Origin: Meandrina meandrites | Lineage: Eukaryota > Cnidaria > Anthozoa > Scleractinia > Meandrinidae | DNA length: 64,000 bases | NCBI GenBank assembly: GCA_963693305.1 | Contig: OY855906.1 | Location: 2,348,501 to 2,412,500 of the forward strand | Direction: 5' to 3' | Shown here: piece after piece, positions 21,802 through 33,931 of the stretch | Position numbering within the stretch: the stretch's first letter is position 1 | Layout of the letters: each line of letters starts with the position of its first letter | The notes under the pieces: generated by a model | Told to the model about the DNA's origin: nothing | The model's database searches: none | The model's input: the letters and a program-made list of their open reading frames with translations, nothing else | Program-made: the position numbers and the translations under genes

Positions 21802-21905
21802 GGGATGTTGGGGGATAATATTCAATAAGATCACAGCACAGGTGACCAAAGCGTACTACAAGAGTTGTATGGATTTAAAATTGAGTGTAATATAAGAGTT
21901 TGAAA

Positions 21906-22273
21906 AACGTTTGGATGCAGAGGACCACGCAACGAAGAATAAAACTACTTGACTTGTCCGTTGCCGGATCTCTTGTAAAAGAAATACTCGTACCAGACGT
22001 CACGTTAAGTGTAGATAAAACCAAATTGAGTGCAAGGCTGGTACTACGGCAAAAGGGCAAAATTTATTGGCCAATATTTCAACTAACAGAGCTAGTCTTC
22101 TTCAGGGCCAGTACAATGTGAAACTAACGGCTCTAAAATTTGAAATTTCAAATATTAGAGCCGTTAGTTTCACATTGTACTGGCCCTGAAGAAGACTAGC
22201 TCTGCTAGTTGAAATATTGGCCAATAAATTTTGCCCTTTTGCCGTAGTACCAGCCTTGCAATCAATTTGGTTT
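21906..22273. mobile_element. Hairpin insertion with 13-bp direct repeats, Penelope-like
   Basis: TAAGAGTTTGAAA flanks it at 21,893-21,905 and 22,274-22,286. About 110 bp of unique sequence is followed by a palindrome (arms about 22,016-22,139 and 22,142-22,274). Each arm carries CTGAAGA, a stem-loop ACTAG/CTAGT, and GAAAT, similar in layout to the insert at 2729-2961. A diverged relative of the unique part (GAGGACCACGCAACG) lies inverted at about 24,190-24,305. The hammerhead-like reading is tentative because the base expected to pair near the cleavage site does not. Confidence 0.55.
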
Positions 22274-22569
22274 TAAGAGTTTGAAATTGTAGAAAATATA
22301 TCTTTTTCCTTTATAAAGCTATTCAAAAACCGCAGCCGGGAAGGTGCGCATGAAGTCATGTTACCCTTAAAATCTCCATTGACCAAAACTAATCTAAACC
22401 TCAAGAAATCCCATTCACCAAGAAAGTTTTGAAGACCCTAACACTAGCATAATTAACATGTATTTGTTTTCTTGAGTTATATATCTAATCTTACCGTCTG
22501 TTAAAAGATATTTTACAAATAAGATTGTCCTAAATAATGAAGATTGTCAGTAAATTTTAAGCTCGAGTA

Positions 22570-22645
22570 AATCAATGATAAAGCGCCCAGTCAGTATCTG
22601 GGAGGCCATGGGTTCGAGTCCCGCGTCGGGAATTCAATTTTTTTT
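22570..22645 (+). mobile_element. tRNA-like SINE head
   Basis: A degenerate A-box region (TGATAAAGCGCCCAGT) is followed by a good B box GGTTCGAGTCC at 22,611-22,621 and a T run at 22,637. The cloverleaf is incomplete by eye, so I call a SINE remnant rather than a tRNA. Confidence 0.45.
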
Positions 22646-25600
22646 CTCTGTACTATTCACGCTTGCGACAAATGGTCACTCCGATTTCATATCATCTTTA
22701 TCAAGATTGTCATAGTGCACCGTCTAAAGGGAAAAGAACTCTCTAACAAACACGAACGTTAAAGCATATAAACAAGATGATTTTTAGCTTTAACATGACC
22801 AATAAATCACTGTGGGCGTGTGACTAAAGCCGAATGGAAATAATTATGTCTCGTAAAATCCTAAACGATACCAGCTAAGATATATATCTGTCAGAATCAA
22901 AAATACTAGGCTTGATTTCAAAGCCATTTAATCACAAGTCTTGGATTACAAGCCAAAAAAATCTTTTGCACCTCCCTGCCACTTTTAAATCCAACGACCA
23001 CCCTTAGTTTTCAAGAACGTGACGCTTGAATAAAAGGGTCACCGCGATATTTCGTTGTCATAATCTGTTAGCGACACACTTACGCCTTTCGGTTTTTATA
23101 AGTACAAAAGGAATTTGCCCAATAACAAATAGTTTCTAATTAAAGAGCCTTTTTAATCCGCCACACACGTATAGCAAGTTTTCCCACAGAAAAAACAAAC
23201 AATCTGTTTTTTGAACAGTTCACCTCAAGTTTGCCTGTTCGAGGCCCATACGTGATAAAAATCGTTAAATTTCTGTACATACTCGACAAGACGAAGTTAA
23301 AATATTTTTTTTCCAAATAATATTTGCCAAATCGTGCCAAGCTTGGGAAAGCCTGATATTTTCTCACAATAATAAATTTCCCAGCAGCGTGAAACAACCG
23401 GGCGAACTGACCAAAAACGTCAGTTTACACAGACATCTAATTTTGTCACATCTTTAAAAGCTTATTTACGAAATAGGATTTGTTTGTTGACAACAATTCT
23501 AGGTATGACAATTTGGTGAAATTAGGAATCCAGTAACGTTTTGTGACGAAAAATGACCTCACACTTGTTAACACGAGAGCAAATGGCCGTAAATATCGAA
23601 AAACGTTGATAAGAACATCTATGATTCCTCTATAAAGTCAATTCTATGATTTGATAGGTGCCAAGAGGCAAATACTACTCACTCAGTAGTAAATATTTCC
23701 TCTTGCTAATCGGTTTACTTGAACCTAGACATGGGGTGAAATTTTCTTAACCGCAAAAAAAAGGGGCAATTCTGTTTACCTTTCAAACATAGCTAGATAT
23801 TTTAGGCTGCCTTGAAGCGGGGCGTTGTCAGGGAAAAATTTAAAAGAACCCGTAGATGACACAGCAACATCGAGCTGAATTTCTGTAGAATTTGTAAAAG
23901 TGTATTCGATATGTATATACAGAGTTTTGAATAAATACCGAACGAGACGGATGTCCTTAAAAAAAAACGCTACAATAAGGCTACGTGCAGGAAGCTGAAA
24001 TAAAGATGTTTTCCTTTGTCGTAGACATAACTTTACTTTATTTATGCGTCAGATATCAAGGAAATGTCATTATTTATAGGCTGAATGCATAAACAAGGCT
24101 TTACCTACAGACTTAAAAGTTTTACAGCAGTGAGGACATTTCTCGATAGCTTTCATTTGAATGGTCACACATCAAGGGTTTCATCTACCGAATGAAATTG
24201 ATTGCAAGGCAGGTACTAGCTTCCATCAATTTGGTTCAGTTTACACGTCAAGTGACGTCTGGCACGTGCATTTCTAAAACAAGCGCTCCGTTGCGTGGTC
24301 CTCTGTATTCAATTTAAGTATTTATACTAATCCACCGACTTTTAAGTTAAAATCGCATTCAAGACTGATTATTTCAGGTCTACTTGACTCTGTTATGATT
24401 GGCAGTATCTATTTGTGGCGATCTGTCAAGGCATCCAGACGTGTTTTGGCAAAGCACGTGCCTGTTGAACGCATAAACTCAATAAGTGTATGTTTCGTAG
24501 TCTGTAATCATTCGAGTGATTAACAATATCAGGCAACTGCGAAATTTGTGACGACACGAAGACCTGTTACCAAAACTATAGCGATTTTGGAATGAATTTC
24601 ATAACACCAAAACCATGCAAGTACACGCTCTGGCCAATCACAAAGGACACAGACAATCCAGTGAACCAATCAAAACACGAAGCAAATACATGTAGCCGGC
24701 ACGGAGCGCGGGAAAACGTGTGTGAGCGATTCACGATTGGTTTTGGTCTTAATTTAAATTTGATTGGTTGAGAAAGTGGCGCGACTTTTTTAAGCCAATC
24801 ATTAAGCGTAATGATGTAAACTAAAGCCAAATTGACTTACTTTCAACACTAAAGTGAAAATCGCTCTGAAACAAAATTTGTTAACCGTAACCATCGGTAA
24901 GAATAAAAACATAGCAAATGAGTTTGTTTTTGACTGAAATGTAAGAGAAACTAAAAAACAGCGCGCACAAATAGCGCGTACTGTCCAAGTACTCAGGAAT
25001 GACGCTTAGCTGCCCAATTACAGGCATGACACGCAAACTGTGCTATTTGGGCTAAACTTGGGCTGCTAATGACCAATCAGATTCGAGAATTTTTAAAGTA
25101 GAGTTCGATTCAACATTGAGTGTGGATGTTGCTTATGACCTTTATCCTTAGCAATATTTGTTAAGTGGGCGCGTGCAACAAGCACTTCACAAATTACAAC
25201 TCATACTACAGTGAGACCATGCTTACTTGTCGTAATGATCGTAAGCAATTTAATCTGAAGTTTTAGACAAAACAATTCGTAAAGGATGTTCCTTGAGCCG
25301 TGACGATATTGCAATATCGTGCTATCCAAATCGAGATTGTGAGACTAATGAATATTAAATGCCAGCCTGCTTAGAAGACCAGACGTGGATTAAAGGAGAT
25401 TAATTGATTGGGTCAACTGCTCTGTAAACAGGCTTGGCAAATACTTAGAAACGTAAATATTTAAATACAGTGGGAGACGTTGATTGGCGATTTTAGTCAC
25501 GTGATTGTGTCTCACTGTGCCTCGGCTTTTTGGAGATTCTATCATGTGAAGTTGTAAGTCTCAAAGCTAACACATGTAACGCGAACAAGAAGAAATGCCA

Positions 25601-26451
25601 AGATCAATCATGCTTTGTTTTTTCATTATCAAGCGATCTGAATTTTCCCAGTGTATCTAGGGTATCTAACTTGTTTCCTTTTCTGAGTTTTATCGTTAGA
25701 GTTTGGCATTAAATTAAAATGGCAATATTAATTTCTTTCTGTTTGTCAAAAGTCCATGTCGATCAGTCCGGAAATCAGGCCAAGGAATGGGTAAAAAAAT
25801 GTCGTGGTGGCTTGTAATTACATGTTCAGTATAAGATCTCGGGTGATTGAAAATGAACAAGGCGCAAGTGGCCTCATAGATGCACTTAAGAAACGGAAGT
25901 GCTTACAAATAATTTTTAAAATTCTCTGTAAAAAGAGCAAAAAGACAAGTGTTTTCATGTCTAGAAAATGAAAAGCGTTGTGCGACGCAAAAAGGCAGCG
26001 GTACCGTTTGATATTCGTCCCCCTCAATCGAAGTGGGTGGCATGAGAGTAGAAAGGGACACATGTCACAGTGTCTTATAAGATGAAGTGAGGATAAGAGG
26101 ATGATCCAATTAAGAGTTTTAAAATTCCCATATTGACAAAAAAACCTCAGTCTAAAAAAAACGAACTATGAAATCTGAAGAGTAACGTTTTTGGTGTCAG
26201 TTAGCGGGCGATCATTGATCGTGGCCCAGCTTGTCTGGCTTTTACGAAATATTATCTGTCGTTCAAGGTAGGCCCACTGAGGGCTAGCACAAGAATTTTT
26301 TCATTTCTTTTGCTGCCGAAATCGTTGCAATTCATAAATCGGATCAAGGCGCCCGACATGAGCAGTTTATTTTTAATGGTAACGTTTTCAATCTTAATTA
26401 CTTAAACATGATAATGGCTTCCTTTGTTTACTATTGCTTTAATATTGAGTG
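22646..26451. other. Long intergenic region upstream of FGF A
   Basis: I find no exon. The notable features are the diverged retroelement relative at about 24,190-24,305 and a cluster of CCAAT-type boxes at 24,633-24,802. The remainder is AT-rich and looks unique. It could hold regulatory DNA of FGF A, but no TATA box or start site can be fixed by eye. Confidence 0.4.
24633..24802. promoter_or_regulatory. Cluster of five CCAAT/ATTGG boxes
   Basis: GCCAATCAC (24,633), ACCAATCAA (24,664), GATTGGTTTT (24,735), GATTGGTTGA (24,761) and GCCAATCATT (24,796) lie within 170 bp, with one more (GACCAATCAG) near 25,070. CCAAT boxes bind NF-Y. No gene start is visible within 1.6 kb, so a regulatory role is inference only. 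Confidence 0.25.
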
Positions 26452-29400
26452 ATGTTTGCTCTTCTCGCCGTTGTGTTTACATTCCAGCTCTTCTTCAGCA
26501 TCTTGTGTGTAACACTCTTTCCGGGAGACGTCCAAGCGCGCGGATTCAGAAGCGGAAAAAAGTCGAACATAACAAGATCGAGCGCAGATCGTAATTCCCA
26601 CAAGTTTCATACTCCTCAACCTCGCAAGCACACGCTGAAGAACAGAAGACCTGTAGTTCATGTAAAGGAACGAGGACCCATAAAGTTAACCAAACTCCCA
26701 ACAAACAGCAAACAAGTTCGGCTTTTTGGTCGGGTTGGATTGTTTCTTCATTGCAACGTAAATGGCACAGTTTCAGGGTCGTTGAATCAGCTCAGCAATT
26801 TTGGTAAGTGGATATAGGACTAGATTCTCGGTCTCTCTTTCTCGACAGAGCAAGGACGTGGAAAAAGTTTTATTTTTAAAACACGAAAATGTAAAATGTG
26901 GAATTCCGGCTTTTGTTAGACCGTAGCCGCGACATGTGCAAATTAAAATTTTCATTTTATTTCCGATCGTATCTGAGTCTGGCCTTCCTTCCCAGTGGAA
27001 GCAACAGAAACTAGACACGAAAGCTAAAGTACTAATACGACAGTGAGAATAACAACAAAATTAAACCACGATAGAACCTCGAAAACCTATAAAATGCGGC
27101 GTTTTCGAGAATCTGTCTAAGATGATTAAAATCACCGCAGGGAGATGCCTGCAAAGGCTACGAAAATCGAACAAAGGATCACCAACTGATAACAGCTAAT
27201 CATTGATCAGCTGATCAGCTGATCGCATGTTAATTCTCGCAGGACAAGCAGCACTAGCGAGTCCCCCATGTTATGATAAGCTATCGCCAACAAGAACACC
27301 CAGTTAGTTAAAATGAATTGCAACAAAACAAGCAAGAGACTCGAAAGAGACATGGCAAGACGTTGTCTGGCCCCATAAACAGAAAGCTCATTAGCACGCG
27401 TAAGTCTTTTTCTTTGACCGCATAACGATTCTTAAACAAGGTGAAATAACGAGAAACTTCTCTAAGGATCAGGAACAAATTCAAGGATGCCTCTTTGCTA
27501 GCCAGCAATCACTCACACGCTTCAATTCTTGCCCTATGTCAGGCTGCAAGAAACTTATTTAAAGCACGGTATAACACGTAACTGACACCACCTGCAGTTT
27601 TATTCAAAACACAGTAGATATATCAACTGTTATGCTATGCTAACCGGCCATCAGTAAATTCCTATATATAGTCCCGCCAGATTAAGAGCTTAGGTATAAT
27701 AAATCTATTAAAAATTTAATGACAATGTTATTAGTATTTGACATATTTTCCGTTTGGGAGGCCGGTATACTGAAAACTACTTATAGCTATTTATGGATTC
27801 TGAAGTCAGTGTTTCAGGCCGAGTTTAAGATCACTCCCGAAGACGCTCTTTGAAACCATGTTGAAACTGAAGCTAACTTTTCAAATATTCAGTTCTTCAG
27901 TGATTAGGTAGACATAGTGTTTCTCTCTCTTGGATTGCATCTAGTTTCTCAGACGTGAATGTTTCCAATAAGAAAAATCGATGGAGCGAACAATATGATT
28001 GACCCCAACCTCTCACGGGTGATACACAGACCCTCATACCATTGTCTGTAGTCATTCATTGTGGCCATGTTTTCCCAGGTTTCAACAACCTTAGCGTAGC
28101 ATAAGTTGCTTCGTGGGTTGCGTAACTTGCTTATTAAATGCCGACGGAGGAAACTTAATAATAAGTAAGCCTGTTGAAAGAAGTTTCTTTGACTCGTGTT
28201 TTCATTCACGTTTATATGGAAAAAGTAAAAGAGACCGCAAATATTTGTACACGTTTACTGATAAACGAAGAACAGTCAAGCATAACGCTTTATTCTTGCA
28301 ATTTAAATAATTTTCTATGTGTGCACAATGTCCAGACGCTGTTTAAGACTCAAAGGCCATACCGCAAAAGGGTGGAATTCCTCGGAATTCTCCAGCGCTT
28401 TTTTTGCCAGCAGTACCGCTGCGGCGAGACCGAAACAAAACAACAAATCTGTATGATACCGGATGTCTTAGGGAGATTTCCTCAACAAGCTAGCCACAGC
28501 CAAGCCTTATAGATTACATTAATTTTAATACATTAATTACTCGCCTTTTTCCGGTGATCTCAGGTTTTTCTTAACTGCGGGATTCTCTGTTGGGAATATT
28601 CTTCAAGCCATTTTTTATGACGTCCTTATTATTACTCACTTTACACAGCTAGTTATGTGCATAAATTATCTAAACAAATTTGAGCAGTTGATTGCTCGCC
28701 TATTCCCGAGGCTACGGAAGCGTACTTCCAAGGAAGCCTTCACTTAATAAATAAATCTCTCTTGATTATTCACAAATCATCATGACCGGTTCTTGGCAAA
28801 TTAAAACGGCTACTGATCTAACCGGGGGAAGATGGGGGGCGAGGGGAGCTCCATCTGGTGTGATCGTTAGATAGGGTTGCTTTCAATTGTATTAGCTAAA
28901 ATTGCAGTGCGCAAACGTCCAGCTAAGCGAAAAAAGATATAGTCTGTTAAAAATGGACTATCCGTTAAATTTTCCATGCTACAAGAAAGAAATAAAAACG
29001 ACCTCTTCACACAACTGTTAGTTACCGTTTTACTCTCGTCACGTTTTGGGTTTGGGCATCCTCACTTTTGCATTGAGGTCTCGTTAAATCGTAAAAGATT
29101 AAGACCTCGTAAAGACCTCTTAATTTCGGGGGTGGAAGCGGAATCATTGGACTTTCATGATTCATGATTCCTGTCTTGTTTTACCTCAATGATTCGTGAT
29201 TCGTTTAAAAATTTCATTCAACATTTATGATTCATTTGTCATTGTTTTTATCCAGTTTTGAAAATAACTTCACTGTGTGTAATATAACTAATCACAGTCA
29301 AGTTGATAGTTAAGGGATGAAGATTTGAATCGCGTTTTTAGTGTTTTCCTGTAGGGGGGTCTGAGGGTATGCTCCCCCAGAAAATTTTGAAAATTAGACG

Positions 29401-31932
29401 TTCAGAAATGCTATTTTCGGCCATTTCTGTGAGATAACTATTAAGAAGTTTCGTAGTTTGCATTCTATATTCACACGCCTCCGATATCGATGGAAGCATA
29501 TTCATTTGTTATTCATGATTCTTTTAGCCATCTCTCCTTATTCATGATTCCCAAGTTTTAAACACGAAGATTCATGATTCCTTCTAATTTTACAGGTATG
29601 ATTCATGATTCATGATTCCGCTTCCATCCCCGATCTTAATTGTTTAAGATCAATCATTCAGTACCCTATCAAGTTTACTAAACAAAATGTTGAAGTGAGA
29701 AAGCAAATGTACAATGGCTTAAGAAATCAAAGATCGATTATAAATTAGATTATTAGACAATTTAAAGTGTCCGTGTAGCTAGATCGCTGCCCGAAAATGG
29801 AGATTTTATGCAGTTATTGGACTCTTGAGGCCACCTCAACTTAACTATTAAGGCGGGGGAACACCTGAAGCCCGTTTTTCCACCGCTTAACTTGGGTTTA
29901 ATGCGAATATCTCACTCGTGTTTCAAGCAATCCAAACACCCTATGCTCATTTCACAAAGCTATGTTTAGCGGTGTTTTGTAAATTTTTGGGTGATTTTTG
30001 GGGATGTTTGGGAAGAGGTAGTTTTTCTCAAAGGATTAGTAAAATTTGGAGAAATAAGAAACTTTTAAGATTTAATGTGATTTTAAGTTAGAATTTGAAG
30101 TTAAAAATTAGTAGATGGACACCAAAACAGTCCCCGGACAACCTCGGGTGCTTTTGCGTGGGCCGGGGGTGAACTGTCTTGGGGTGTTCCAAAAATAATT
30201 TTCTTTCTTCTATCCCTTCTTTAAACCTCTTAAAATGTCACTCAAATTCACGTTTACCCCCGCCTTAAAGGCGAACAATTACATAGCTTTTTTGGCATTT
30301 ACATCCAATTTACAGTGCCAGTTAAATCGCGCCTTTTGATATGTTTATATAACAACGAAAAAAATGAAAAATATTTCGAGCAAAATGCTCCCCCGTCTCT
30401 GCTCCCCCCTAACCCCCTCGTTTTGGTGCTAAGCATTTTTTCGTCCTATAATGTCATAAAATTAGTGTTTTCGTTTACATTTCTGGCAGACGTATTGAGC
30501 TCGTGCGTTTCTCGATATATTTGAGCTCGATGTCGGTTACATCTTGGATTTCTTGAATGGTTCTTTCTTAATACCTTCAGTGTCGTGTGGCCCACGCGCG
30601 TGATAATGTGAAGGATCGTAAGTGCCTGGCCAAACACACGCAACATACTGTGCACCAGCCTAGTCTCTAGGCCTTCTCCTCCTCTCTTTGGGCGAGCGCG
30701 AGGTTCACGTAACGGCCTCAGTGCCATTTGGTGACTTCACGAAATTTCGCACCAAATCGATAAGCGAGAAGGGAACGCCTGGGTACCTGCAGGCTGATTG
30801 CGTCCAACATGTAGCACACGATTCGCCATCCTGTTACAATATGTTGCGATATGTTGGTTGGTGTTGGATCAGGTCTGAAAATGGTCAAATTTTTCGTGCA
30901 ACATTTTTTTAATCTTGGCGTGATGTTGTACTTCGAATTCACAACAACTCACAACATGATCCAACGTAGTTATTGTTGAATTAGGTTTCAGTAATGGAAC
31001 ATTAAATTAGCATGCCGTGTTAGGGCAAGAAGTACAATTTTGACGAGACTTGCTAATTAAAAAACAGCTAGTTTTTTTGGCCGCGGATAGCATATAACCT
31101 GTCTTCAGCTCTGCTCATTTTTCTCTCTCGTTAATTCCTATTAAAGCTAGTGTGTTTTTAGAATCCGGGTTCGAGCTCTGACCGGGATCTTAGGTACTGA
31201 CTGGAGATTGTTTAGCAGTGTTTCAAAGTGTTTTTAAAACACTTTCTTTTTGTATTTTTCAGTCAAGTTCGAACTTCAATCGTTTGGTCCAAGTATTGTC
31301 CGAATCCGAAGCATTCAAACTGGAAAATTCCTAGCAATGAATTCCAAGGGAGTGCTTCAAACAACAGTAAGTCAACTCTCTTTTTGAGAGAAGTTCGCTT
31401 AGCTGATAATTTCTTCCGCAGGGAACAGTCTTTTGTCAGAGCCACGGGGGAGCGGGAAGTTAACGAGGGAAGAAGGGTTAAGCTATGGCTTTAATGTGGG
31501 TACGTTGGAAACGTTTCTATATTAAAAACAGTTTTTAACTTTCTGTACCCAAATTCGCAATTAGCCAATCAGAAGGATTTGTCTATTGTTCTGATTTACT
31601 TCGATACGAAGTCAGTGACTTGATATCGCAGCCTCGTTTGGCCCCACCAAGTTTCTCAAGGATTTCTGCGCTAAACAGCCACCTCTTTTCCTTTACAGAA
31701 AGATGCAACAGACGAGTGTTTATTTTATCAAAACCACGAAGAGAATCTATTTGTATCGTTCGCGTCGTTCAAGTACTACATGAGCGAACATTATGACATG
31801 TTCATCAGCATAAAACGAAATGGAGAAGTTAAACAAGCTACTACCACGCTACCTGGACAAGATGCCATTCAATTTATCGCTCTAAACGTCGATAACTGGG
31901 GATTTGCGGCACTTGGCACGATTCTTGGCTGA
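26452..31932 (+). CDS. FGF-like: Fibroblast growth factor, gene A
   Basis: Exons 26452-26803, 31263-31366 and 31699-31932 have GT/AG borders and phases 1 and 0, giving 229 residues. Residues 1 to about 29 are a hydrophobic signal peptide ending VQA. A basic N-terminal extension (to about 87) leads into the beta-trefoil core: VRLFGRVGLFLHCNVNGTV, FELQSFGPSIVRIRSIQTG, FLAMNSKGVLQ, then DECLFYQNHEEN and IKRNGEVKQ, and the PGQDAIQFI end. The Cys of the FGF signature (C-L-F-Y-Q) is present here but is Ser in genes B and C. FGFs are secreted ligands for FGF receptor kinases and bind heparan sulfate. The start codon is the ATG directly before the signal peptide. AATAAA occurs near 32,480. Orthology to a named FGF subfamily cannot be decided by eye. 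Confidence 0.9.
29126..29633. mobile_element. hAT-like MITE, 508 bp, with 8-bp target duplication
   Basis: TCTTAATT flanks it at 29,118-29,125 and 29,634-29,641. The ends TCGGGGGTGGAAGCGGAATC and GATTCCGCTTCCATCCCCGA are inverted with one mismatch. The interior is rich in ATTCATGATTC units and has no gene. An 8-bp duplication is typical of hAT elements. It lies in intron 1 of FGF A. Confidence 0.8.
29848..30268. mobile_element. piggyBac-like MITE bounded by TTAA
   Basis: TTAAGGCGGGGGAACA at the left and GTTTACCCCCGCCTTAA at the right are inverted, with TTAA at both extremes, as expected for piggyBac-type insertion. About 400 bp of interior has no coding content. It lies in intron 1 of FGF A. 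Confidence 0.6.
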
Positions 31933-33931
31933 TCACAAATGAACCAGCAAACAGTCGTAGCAATTGCAGTACGGTTTAGATTTCTAGCACTTCATGAATT
32001 TTCCTCGGTAACCTATGGTTTGCTAGTCGGGGAGAAACGAAGTAAACTGAACGGCAAAATCAGCGATTTCGCCACTGACAAAGATTTTAATTAACCGCTC
32101 GGTTTACTAAGTCTCACTCCGACTAACTATACTGGGTTCCTCAGTGAGGTTTATAAATCGTCTTCGGGCGATAAGTGAAAAACGCGTCTCGATAATACAG
32201 TTGGCGAGTTTGCTTCTTATCGAACTGTTTGTTGTATCAAAAAGAACACACCCTTATCTAACGTTATTTTCACTAGGTAGCATTGCTTTCTTCATTAAAA
32301 GTTTCATTCTCTATACGTTTTAGTGTTATTTTCTTTCAAACTGTTGGAAATCCGCCAATCTCTTTTGTTTCCCATTGTTTTCTATTTGTTCACAACTGAA
32401 CATGCTGAGTTTCTACTAATCGCTCGCAATCGTGAGCGTTCCTCTTCAAAGGGAGAATTATTCTTGATTCATAGTTTTAATAAATAAAAACAACATAAAT
32501 TGTAGGACTGTTTTCCGTTAGTGTCAAACAATAGACAACTCGCCCTCGTTTTCTATGAGTGATAGCCATCTCGGCTGCACCTCGATGACTACCCGCTCAC
32601 GGAAAACTCGGGCTTGTAGTCTAATTGTTAGCTAGCCTTTATCAGCTTGGATTGTGTTCAATTTGCATGGTCAGATAAAACACCTCAAAGCACATTGCAT
32701 TCAAGGCATGATACGACTGCTTTTTGATGTTGTGGTTATTGTTGTTGTTGTTGGTGGTGGTGGTAGTGGTAGTGGTGGTTGCGGTGGTAGTGGTGGTGGT
32801 GGTGGTGGTGGTGGCAGTAGTGGTGTTGGTGATGATGGTGGTGGTTGTGGTTGTGGTGGTGGTTGTGGTGGTGGTGGTGTGGTAGTGGTGGTGGTGGTGG
32901 TGGTGGTGGCAGTGGTGGTGGCAGTGGTGGTGGTGGTGATGGTCGTGGTGTGGTAGTTGTGGTGGTGGTGGTGGTGGCAGTAGTGGTGTTGGTGATGATG
33001 TTGTTCTTAGTCGTGTATGAAGGAACATCGGGTAACTGAACCATGTGTTTATAATTCAAGAATGATCGGGAAGACAATGTACATTTATGTCGGTTGTGAT
33101 TAGAAAAATGCATGCTCTAAGCGAGGGATCCACTTATTTCAAAATGACTGCAAGCTTGGATACAACCTTCATTTAAAGTGACCTAAACAGCTGGTCTAGC
33201 TGAGGTACAGCTAAGCTTGTTGCCTACTGACAATAAAAACAAATTTCTGCATATTATTTTAAAATAAGTGCTTCAGGTCTAGTCAAACTTCGCAGTACAG
33301 TCAAATTTTGTTCAGGACATCACATAGACAACCGATCGCTATCCCCCCAGACTCGCTGATTTAGAGGTTTAGAGACACCGGTAAAAAATGACTTAGTACT
33401 AATTACAGTTTTCAATAACTTAAACCACCTTTATAAATGTTTGCTTTTTTGTGCATTCCATGAGCAATATTTATTTATGAATGACCACCTTGGTAGCTAC
33501 AGGATCCTACAAGAAAGCAAAGTGGATGTCTAACGTCCACATTATCTATGTAGTGAAGCAAATCTTAATGTAGAACGAGTCACGTGTCTTCTTTGTCAAA
33601 ATCTAAGTACTCTTTGTACTTGTAAGAGAAAGCGATTTCTAGCTTCTATCTTTGGAGAAAGTTGAATTTGATCGTGAGTTTTAAGCTGAATACATTTTGA
33701 TTTTTGTACAAAGAACAAGCTCATGAAAATCTATTTTATGGTTTTTCTAATATTGGCTCTGTTTTTAAGGCATACTGAAAGACGGAGCATTTCATGTTTC
33801 AGTTCGTGATAATGAAAGTAAAACCGTGCCTTGCTTTCGTGCTTAAGTCCAAATTCACACTAAATACCTCGTATCGATAGCCAATTAGAATCTGATGATT
33901 CTCTAGGCTAAGCAATTCTATGCTACAGTTT
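31933..33931. other. Convergent FGF A/FGF B intergenic region
   Basis: It holds the presumed 3' ends of both FGF genes. AATAAA near 32,480 fits FGF A. 32,540-32,640 resembles the end of the foldback family at 8565-9322 (AATTAGACTACAAGCCCGAG inverse). The GGT repeat at 32,741-33,005 follows. I see no other gene. Confidence 0.45.
32741..33005 (+). repeat. GGT/GTGGTGGT microsatellite, about 265 bp
   Basis: Almost pure G/T on the plus strand (TGGTGGTGG with AGT, GAT and TGC interruptions). It yields long low-complexity open frames on both strands, which I do not count as genes. The strong strand asymmetry between two converging genes is noted separately. Confidence 0.95.

Noticed and set aside
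32642..33113. Long His/Thr- and Gly/Val-rich open frames on both strands
   Set aside because: They are translations of the GGT microsatellite and have no non-repetitive content.
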